Below, piece by piece: positions 7,165 to 13,308 of a stretch of 29,781 nt of DNA; position 1 is the first letter of the stretch, and every line of letters starts with the position of its first letter. The translations under genes were made by a program, and so were the position numbers. The DNA comes from Bacteroidales bacterium UBA3289 (GTDB lineage Bacteria > Bacteroidota > Bacteroidia > Bacteroidales > UBA932), in assembly GCA_002361625.1 (NCBI GenBank), contig DETL01000002.1, positions 83,280-113,060 on the forward strand, read 5' to 3'. The notes beneath the pieces were generated by a model. It was given only the letters and a program-made list of their open reading frames with translations. It did not search any database and was not told where the DNA came from.

Positions 7165-8597
7165 AACCAGGATTCAATGCCGCGCTCACGGTGGATGAGG
7201 TGGACGCGGACGGGATATTTCGCAATCAGATGCTCGGCAAGGTGCTGGGCGCTGTAGGCGGAGCGATGCTGGCCACCGGTGCAGCCGAAGCTGACCTGCA
7301 GATGGGTGAAGCCGCGCTCGAGGAAGCGTTCCACGTGGGCATCGACCAGCGCATAGACATGGTCCAGGAAGCGGAGGATCTCGCCGTCCTGCTCCAGGAA
7401 TTCGATAACCGGGGCGTCCAGGCCGGTGAGCTGCTTGAACCGTTCGTACTTCCCGGGATTGTGCACGCTCCGGCAGTCGAACACATACCCGCCCCCGTTT
7501 CCGGACGCATCCTCGGGAATCCCCTTCTTAAAGGAAAAACTGTAAACAGTCACCGTCAAGGGCGTCCTTTCTCCGGAGGGAGTATTCTTTCCCGAACCCT
7601 CCGCAATCGAAGATTGCTCCGGGACGCCCCCGCAAAGCCCAGTCAGAACTTCGGTCAGGTACGGGTAAGCTTTAAAAGGCAAGAGGTTACGGACGATATC
7701 CAGGGCCGGGGGGATGCTGTCGATGAAGGCCTGCTTCCTTTCCCAAAGGCCGCGGTAGCCGTAGCAGCCGAGGACCTGGAGCATCCGGAAGAGGATGAAA
7801 AGGCGGAGGCGTTCCCGGAAGTGGGTTTCATCGACGGGCCCATAAGCCCGGAGGGCATCCAGATACACCTGCAGCAGTTCCTCCCGGAGCGTTTCGGGAT
7901 ATCGGGCCCGGGCCTGCCAGAGGAAGGATGCCACATCGTAGTAGATGGGTCCCCGGCGGCCGCCCTGGAAGTCGATGAACCAGGGTTCCCCGTCCACCAG
8001 CATCACGTTCCTGGCATTGAAATCCCGGTACAGGAAGGTGTCGGAGGGCTCCGCCAGAAGGTCCGCCTTGAGGTGGTCGAAATCGTCCTGGAGCCGTACT
8101 TCGTTGAACTCCAATCCGGTGAGTTTCAGGTAGTCGTACTTGAAGTAGTTCAGGTCGAAGTCCACCATCCGCCCGTCGAACGACGGCTGCGGATAGCACA
8201 CGGAAAAGTCCAGTCCCTGAGCACCCTCGACCTGGATCTTCGGGAGGGCAGCCATCGTTTTGCGAAGGAGCGCCACTTCATCCGGGCTGTAAGCGCCTTT
8301 CGCGCGTCCATCGGCCAGGGCATCGTAGAGGATTGTGGAGCCAAGGTCCTCCTGAAGGTAGCACAGACCATCCTCCGCCAGGACCTTGGGCACGCGGATT
8401 CCCTTCGACGCAAAGTGACGGTCGATGGTCAGGAAGGCGCGGTTCTCATCGGCATCGGTTCCTTCCACGCCGATGAGGGTGCGTCCGTCGGCCCCGGCAA
8501 GCCGGTAATACCGCCGGTGGGAAGCCGACCCGGTCAGGGCATCCACCTTCGCCGGCACTGCTCCGGTAAACTTCTCGTACAATGATTCCAGTGACAT
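7161..8597 (-). CDS. AmgK-like sugar kinase fused to a RapZ C-terminal domain
   Basis: A 478-residue fusion. Residues 1 to about 320 form an aminoglycoside-phosphotransferase-fold kinase, with the catalytic loop LYRDFNARNVML and the metal-binding IDFQGGRRG. AmgK kinases phosphorylate MurNAc or GlcNAc at the anomeric position for wall recycling. Residues about 347-478 match the C-terminal domain of RapZ (LTVTVYSFSFKKGIPED, GGGYVFDCRSVHNPG, SFGCTGGQHRS). In E. coli RapZ this domain senses glucosamine 6-phosphate and binds small RNA. The linker (about 323-346) is encoded by a palindromic element. The start at 8597 is preferred because upstream in-frame codons lie before the promoter box at 8604-8611. 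The stop overlaps the next gene as ATGA. Kinase substrate is inferred from the MurU-like partner. Confidence 0.85.
   Translation of the reverse strand: MSLESLYEKFTGAVPAKVDALTGSASHRRYYRLAGADGRTLIGVEGTDADENRAFLTIDRHFASKGIRVPKVLAEDGLCYLQEDLGSTILYDALADGRAKGAYSPDEVALLRKTMAALPKIQVEGAQGLDFSVCYPQPSFDGRMVDFDLNYFKYDYLKLTGLEFNEVRLQDDFDHLKADLLAEPSDTFLYRDFNARNVMLVDGEPWFIDFQGGRRGPIYYDVASFLWQARARYPETLREELLQVYLDALRAYGPVDETHFRERLRLFILFRMLQVLGCYGYRGLWERKQAFIDSIPPALDIVRNLLPFKAYPYLTEVLTGLCGGVPEQSSIAEGSGKNTPSGERTPLTVTVYSFSFKKGIPEDASGNGGGYVFDCRSVHNPGKYERFKQLTGLDAPVIEFLEQDGEILRFLDHVYALVDAHVERFLERGFTHLQVSFGCTGGQHRSAYSAQHLAEHLIAKYPVRVHLIHRERGIESWL
7560..7629. repeat. Second palindromic element, in the kinase-RapZ linker
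   Basis: Outer arms GGGCGTCC (7560-7567) and GGACGCCC (7622-7629) enclose two stem-loops: CGGAGGG/CCCTCCG (7574-7580 with 7597-7603) and GCAATC-GAA-GATTGC (7603-7617). It shares CGGAGGGAGT and TTTCCCGAACC, in the same order and orientation, with the element at 6760-6867. It is read in frame on the minus strand and encodes a Gly/Ser/Glu-rich linker. Confidence 0.7.
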
Positions 8598-8603
8598 AAC
8601 ATA

Positions 8604-8611
8604 CAAAAATA
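8604..8611 (-). promoter_or_regulatory. -7 promoter box of the kinase-RapZ gene
   Basis: TATTTTTG on the minus strand, six bases before the ATG at 8597. It implies a leaderless or very short-leader mRNA and decides the start codon. Confidence 0.6.
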
Positions 8612-8699
8612 CGCATTCCTGCCGGAAACACAAAACCGGAGCCTGTCTTCCTTCCGTCTCCCGCCGGAATCCGAAACAGAGATCGATTCCGCTTCTCCC

Positions 8700-8852
8700 T
8701 GCACAAATCTCGTTTGTACATCTGGAACGTTTTCCACGGGCTTTTTCGTGTGCAAATCTTTCCGGAAACAGGGGAAATGAAGGGATTGGACGAGATTTGA
8801 ACAGGGGAACGGTCGTGGAAGCCCGTTCTGTTGTACAAACGAGATTTGTACA
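8700..8852. repeat. 153-bp gapless imperfect dyad between divergent genes
   Basis: The two 76-nt halves are reverse complements at 48 of 76 positions by hand count, with no gaps, centred on 8776. The outer 18 bp pair perfectly (8703-8720 with 8832-8849). Four copies of an AGATTTGnnCA motif sit symmetrically: minus at 8700-8710 and 8749-8759, plus at 8793-8803 and 8842-8852. The right end is itself palindromic (TGTACAAA, 5 nt, TTTGTACA). It fills much of the 345-bp gene-free stretch 8598-8942, which otherwise holds only the two promoters. Confidence 0.8.
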
Positions 8853-8916
8853 AAGGGGACGGCATACGTCGAGGAAGCACCGTCAGGCAACGGAAGAAGG
8901 GATACGGTATTTTTCG

Positions 8917-8924
8917 TATCTTTG
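8917..8924 (+). promoter_or_regulatory. -7 promoter box of the phytase-like lipoprotein gene
   Basis: TATCTTTG fits TAnnTTTG, 18 bases before the ATG at 8943. Confidence 0.65.
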
Positions 8925-8942
8925 CGGTCAAACGAGATAGAC

Positions 8943-10367
8943 ATGAAAAGAAGTCTTTGCCTGACTATATGCCTGAGTGTCCTAGCGGTCATCGCGTGCA
9001 AGGCTCAACCACAAGGAACTGTTTATGAGCCGGTTCGCTTCGAAGACGGGACACCCGTCACCGGAGACCCGGTGGCCGACAGCCTGTTCGCGAAGGACCG
9101 GTTTCTCACCGATACGACATTCACGGAGAAAGGCGATACGGTCTTCGTCATGCGCCACGCCAGCGCCTATGTGCGGCTGCAGCTGGAAGGATTGCCGGCC
9201 GACGCCGGCATCGGGGAAATCCTGCTGGTGCCCATGCAGGGTGCTCCCGAGACCGTTCCCGTAACGGTTTCGGAAACCGGTTCCCTGACCCTCTGGATGG
9301 CTAAAGAGCCCGCCGTCCTTCCGGCCATGGCAGCCATCGCCCAGGCGGCCGACGGACGCATCTGGTCCGTCAGACTGCCCGGCGGGACCCTGCAACCCGG
9401 TATCGCGTATCGCTGGGATGCCTCCTGCCTGACTCCCGAAGCGCCGGAGAGCGGCATCCAGGCCACTCCCCTGCCGCAGACGACGATGCTGGAGGTGGAG
9501 TCCGGCGAGTATTCCGGCATCACCTGGCTGGGCGGGAACCAGTACGGCGTCGTGAGTGACAACCTCAAGGGCGGCGGCATCGCCCGATTCTCCATTCCCA
9601 TCGACGATCACGGGAATGTAGGAACGGTCAAAATGGAAGTGCCCAAGGCGGTCGCCACGGCAGAAGGCAAGAAGCGCGATACCGAAGGCATCGCCTACGT
9701 CGCCTCCACCAATACGCTCTATACCACTTCCGAAAAGAGCCAGGACATCCGGGGTTACGACCTCCTGGGCGTCGAAACCGGCGCCAGCCTGGACGTCCCC
9801 GCCGACCTGAAAGACATCCAGGACAACCGGGGCTTCGAATCCCTTTCCTACAATGCGACGACGGGCCTGTTCTGGACCACCACCGAAGCGCCGCTGAAGG
9901 CCGACACCTTCTTCCCCCGGCTCCATCGGCTCCAGAGTTTCACCACCGACGGAAAACCGGCCGGACGCTTCCTTTACCAGATTGGCGAACCCTCCCAAAC
10001 CAGCGAAAACACAGTTGCTTACGTCTTTGGCATTCCGGCCATGGCCGCGATGGATGACGGCCGCGTCCTCGTCGTAGAACGGGAAGTCTATGTCCCGAAA
10101 GGCAGCCTGTGGGAAAAGATCCAGGGGGCCTTCACGGACATCCACATCTTTGTCGTGGACCCGGTCCATGACACCGCCGGCATCCTCCGGAAATCCCTCG
10201 TCTGCCATTTCACGACCGGGGCGATGAACCTCGCGAACTTCGAAGGCATGTGCCTCGGCCCCACCCTGCCGGACGGGAGCCGCTGCCTCCTCATGATCGC
10301 TGATTCCCAGAAAGGATCCGGCGGACTCACGCAGGAGTACGTAAAAGTGATCCTGCTGCGCGATTAG
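8943..10367 (+). CDS. Phytase-like (esterase-like activity of phytase) lipoprotein
   Basis: 474 residues from the chosen ATG (MKRSLCLTICLSVLAVIAC). The signal ends in a lipobox-like VIAC, so it is probably a lipoprotein on the periplasmic or outer face. Residues about 25-170 form a Bacteroidetes-style beta-rich domain that I do not recognise firmly. From about 180 the sequence matches the phytase-like beta-propeller family: SGITWLGGNQYGVVSDN, then RDTEGIAYV, NRGFESLSYN and LFWTTTEAPL. Members are predicted esterases or phosphatases, and the substrate is unknown. A longer in-frame start at 8922 lies inside the promoter box and is rejected. Its stop overlaps the convergent OMP gene by 4 bp. Confidence 0.85.
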   Translation: MKRSLCLTICLSVLAVIACKAQPQGTVYEPVRFEDGTPVTGDPVADSLFAKDRFLTDTTFTEKGDTVFVMRHASAYVRLQLEGLPADAGIGEILLVPMQGAPETVPVTVSETGSLTLWMAKEPAVLPAMAAIAQAADGRIWSVRLPGGTLQPGIAYRWDASCLTPEAPESGIQATPLPQTTMLEVESGEYSGITWLGGNQYGVVSDNLKGGGIARFSIPIDDHGNVGTVKMEVPKAVATAEGKKRDTEGIAYVASTNTLYTTSEKSQDIRGYDLLGVETGASLDVPADLKDIQDNRGFESLSYNATTGLFWTTTEAPLKADTFFPRLHRLQSFTTDGKPAGRFLYQIGEPSQTSENTVAYVFGIPAMAAMDDGRVLVVEREVYVPKGSLWEKIQGAFTDIHIFVVDPVHDTAGILRKSLVCHFTTGAMNLANFEGMCLGPTLPDGSRCLLMIADSQKGSGGLTQEYVKVILLRD

Positions 10368-13246
10368 AATATCATACTCTGCGCGGCCTGTTGCGCACGC
10401 CGGCTATGGGCCGCATTCATCTTGCCGAAGTTCCACTTCACGCCAAAGAGCACGTAACGGCCCATGATGAGACGATATCTGTCTTCCACGTAGTTGTCCG
10501 TGACGGTATGCGTGAGATTCCGCGTCTGGTTCAGGATGTCGTAAACTTTGACACTCAGGTTGAAAGCGCCGATATTCTTGGAAATCTCCGCATTCCATTG
10601 CCATTCGGGCTGGCCATACCCCTCCGCGTAGCCCTTGTAAAAGACATAGGACAGATCCGTATTGAGCTCAAACTCATGCTTGGTGGTGTAAGAGCCTCTT
10701 GCACCCAGTCTCGTATCCAGGGTATTCATATTGGTGCTCGGATCAAGCGAGTAACGGGAGATGATGCCGGTGGTACTGGCTCCCAGGCTGAAGGAGTAGT
10801 GTTCCTGGTTATATCTGATGCTGATGCTTCCCGTGGGAGAGAATACCCGGGTGCTGCTTTCGGCAAACCCGCTCTGCCCGCCGTAGAACCGATTGCCTTC
10901 CGAATCACCCCAGAAACCGGCCATGAAGCCATCGTAGTCAAATGTATCCTTGTCCAATCCGGGGAGCGCCCTCCTGGCCTGATAGCTGACGGACGAGCTG
11001 AGTGCAGCGGCACCGCTGAGGGTAAGTGACCACAACTTCTTGCTGTCAAGCGGAGTTGTATAGTTCGCGACCATCGTGCCCGTCAGACTCGGCTTCCGGG
11101 AATTGACCGGAACGGAATACAGGATGCCGTCCTGGTCATACCAGGTCGCATTGACAAGGGAATTCGTCGCCATGCCGCCGTAGAAATACATCATCAAATG
11201 AGAGAACCGTTTCACGTCGTTTCTCGACCAGTCGGCATTGAAATACATCTGCGACGAGGGCTTCAGATACACGTTGCCTACGCTCAGGCGTGAAGGGTTT
11301 GCCACGTTGAGGACCGGCATCATCCTGGACTGGGACGGACGATAGCTTTGACCGGAAGCCGACAGGGACAGCCAATCGATATCCTTGCTATAGATGAAGC
11401 GCAGGGTGGGTACGGCATACCAGTTCCACTCGTCTTTTCCACTGATGGCCTCGATTCCGTAGCTCTTCGAGTAAGTCTCGTTCAAAGAACCATATACGCG
11501 ACTGCCCAGGGTAACATAGCTCTGTTGGCTGAAATTATATTGGACGGTAAGGTCATAACGCTGCGTTACATAATCCGTGCGACTTTCGGAAGAATAGTAA
11601 TCGTTTCTTCCGGCAGCGTCAAAGGCGTCGCGTACATTACCTTGACTACCCGCAACAGCATAGGCCGATGCAGACAGCGTCCACTTTTCTCCGAGAGGCT
11701 CCGTATAGCGCAGGGAGCCGCTTATGTATTTGGAGTTGCCGTCCGAAACGTAGCGCATACTGCGGGTGTCCGCTCCGACAGAGGTCGTGAGCACGGACAT
11801 TTCTTCACTCGTTCCGTCGTTTACGCCATATCCGACATCGCTGCTGATCCGGATGGAGCGCCGGTCTTTCCCCCAAAGGTCGCGGAAGGTGAAATCGGTG
11901 TCCAAATCCACCCGTTTGTTGGAACGGATGCCGTGCGACGTATTCTCCGATCGGTTCATCAAAGTGCCGTCCCTTGTCGTTTCCGACTGCCCGTTGCTTC
12001 GTGAATCGGTTCTGTTGTAGCTGAAGGCAGGACGTATGTGAAACCAAACTTTGCCTTTCTCCTTCTGGAACTCCAGGTTGGCATTGGCCGACTGGGCATA
12101 TTGCTTGCCGTTATCCTGCGTGGACGAAGCAAGGTCGCCTTCATCCTGGAAGGTGGTCCTGTCGGCCTGGGTCCCGGAATCCGTGTCCGAATATTTGTAG
12201 TTGACGCTGGCCGTCGTCTCCACATCCTTGATCCGGGAAGTATTGGCATTGACACCGACCTGCGCGGCGGTCGAGAGCCCCTGGTTCAGGTTGGTGAACT
12301 CTCCGCTCTCATCCATGATGGCAATCATGACATTCGAATCGTTGATGTTCTGGCCGTTGGCGATGACCGTGACCTGATCCTTTTCGGAGTAGGCCGATAC
12401 CAGCGCATTCCCGCTCCAGAGAAGTCCTCGGTTGTCCCGGAGGGGATTGTTCCCGTCTTCCTTCGTGAGCGTAGTTCCGCCCTTTAGTCCCACATTGCCG
12501 AACCATCCCTGTTCGTATTCCTTCTTCAAGGCCACGTCCAGCACTTTTTCCCGGTTGCCGTCCTGGATACCGGAGGCGCGGGTTTCCTCTGAATCCCGGT
12601 CGATGACCCGGATCTTGTCCACAACGGCGGCCGGAAGATTGTTCAGCGCCGTACTCTGGTCGTTGAAGAAGAAGGTCCGGCCACCCACGGTGAGTTTGTC
12701 AATTTCCTCGCCGTTGAACTTTACTTTTCCGTCATCCGTGATTTCCATGCCCGGCATGCGCTTGAGCAGGTCCTTGAGCATGGCGTTGGCCCCCACCCGG
12801 AACGAGGAGGCATTGAATTCCACCGTGTCTTTTTTGACGACGATGGGATTGCCCACGTCGGACACCGTCGCCGCCTGCAGGAAGTGTTCGTCCACCTGCA
12901 GCCGGATCGTGCCCAGGTCCTCCCGGCGTTCCCGGAAATACCGTTCCTTGATAATCGGCCGGTAGCCCATCATCTCCACATGCAGCGTGTAACGCCCGAG
13001 CGGAACATCCTCCAGCTTCGCCTTACCCTCCGGATCGGTGAGGGTAAAGTTCGTGATGGTGGTGTCCTTCTCGGGAATCACATAGAAGGACGCATACGGG
13101 ACGGGCTCATTGGTAAGCGAGTCCACGACCGTCGCCTGGATCTCCGCCAGACGCGTCACCCACAGGTTGTCATTGAGCACAACCACTTGTGCCCGGAGTC
13201 CGAGGCCGGCGAGCAGGGCGCACACCGATATCAGGAGTTTCTTCAT
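10364..13246 (-). CDS. Outer membrane beta-barrel protein (TonB-dependent-receptor-like), paralog 1
   Basis: 960 residues with a signal peptide (MKKLLISVCALLAGLGLRAQ), a carboxypeptidase-regulatory-like beta-sandwich (about 35-115), a plug-like region (about 150-225: NAMLKDLLKRMPGMEITDDG, LTVGGRTFFFNDQS, NNLPAAVVDKIRV), and a long barrel rich in aromatic strands that ends in Phe. This is the OMP_b-brl_3-type TonB-receptor relative, usually without a SusD partner. It is a tandem copy of the gene at 13309-16194, with a near-identical N-terminal segment (NEPVPYASFYVIPEKDTT in both). It is the last gene of the blaI operon and is read through the ATGA overlap with the mini-ORF at 13243-13281. The ligand is unknown. 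Confidence 0.9.
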   Translation of the reverse strand: MKKLLISVCALLAGLGLRAQVVVLNDNLWVTRLAEIQATVVDSLTNEPVPYASFYVIPEKDTTITNFTLTDPEGKAKLEDVPLGRYTLHVEMMGYRPIIKERYFRERREDLGTIRLQVDEHFLQAATVSDVGNPIVVKKDTVEFNASSFRVGANAMLKDLLKRMPGMEITDDGKVKFNGEEIDKLTVGGRTFFFNDQSTALNNLPAAVVDKIRVIDRDSEETRASGIQDGNREKVLDVALKKEYEQGWFGNVGLKGGTTLTKEDGNNPLRDNRGLLWSGNALVSAYSEKDQVTVIANGQNINDSNVMIAIMDESGEFTNLNQGLSTAAQVGVNANTSRIKDVETTASVNYKYSDTDSGTQADRTTFQDEGDLASSTQDNGKQYAQSANANLEFQKEKGKVWFHIRPAFSYNRTDSRSNGQSETTRDGTLMNRSENTSHGIRSNKRVDLDTDFTFRDLWGKDRRSIRISSDVGYGVNDGTSEEMSVLTTSVGADTRSMRYVSDGNSKYISGSLRYTEPLGEKWTLSASAYAVAGSQGNVRDAFDAAGRNDYYSSESRTDYVTQRYDLTVQYNFSQQSYVTLGSRVYGSLNETYSKSYGIEAISGKDEWNWYAVPTLRFIYSKDIDWLSLSASGQSYRPSQSRMMPVLNVANPSRLSVGNVYLKPSSQMYFNADWSRNDVKRFSHLMMYFYGGMATNSLVNATWYDQDGILYSVPVNSRKPSLTGTMVANYTTPLDSKKLWSLTLSGAAALSSSVSYQARRALPGLDKDTFDYDGFMAGFWGDSEGNRFYGGQSGFAESSTRVFSPTGSISIRYNQEHYSFSLGASTTGIISRYSLDPSTNMNTLDTRLGARGSYTTKHEFELNTDLSYVFYKGYAEGYGQPEWQWNAEISKNIGAFNLSVKVYDILNQTRNLTHTVTDNYVEDRYRLIMGRYVLFGVKWNFGKMNAAHSRRAQQAAQSMIF

Positions 13247-13281
13247 TTCAATGCTTTATCAATCAAGTTTTTCAGTTTCAT
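13243..13281 (-). CDS. 12-codon mini-ORF, relic of the TlpA-gene 3' end coupled to the OMP start
   Basis: Encodes MKLKNLIDKALK and stops in an ATGA overlap with the OMP start at 13246. The TlpA-type lipoprotein at 16191-18005 ends KLKNLLNKALK in the same ATGA arrangement before the other OMP gene. Of the aligned codons, most changes are at silent third positions (CTC/CTG, AAG/AAA, GCG/GCA). It is best read as the trace of a tandem duplication that included the tail of the upstream gene. It may now serve as a coupling leader peptide; whether it is translated is unknown. Confidence 0.6.
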   Translation of the reverse strand: MKLKNLIDKALK

Positions 13282-13308
13282 TCAGGTAACGACAGATTGG
13301 CAAAACGC

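Noticed and set aside
8700..8852. Insertion-sequence ends or an integron attC site
   Set aside because: No transposase or integrase open frame lies between or beside the arms, and the core motifs of attC sites are not seen.
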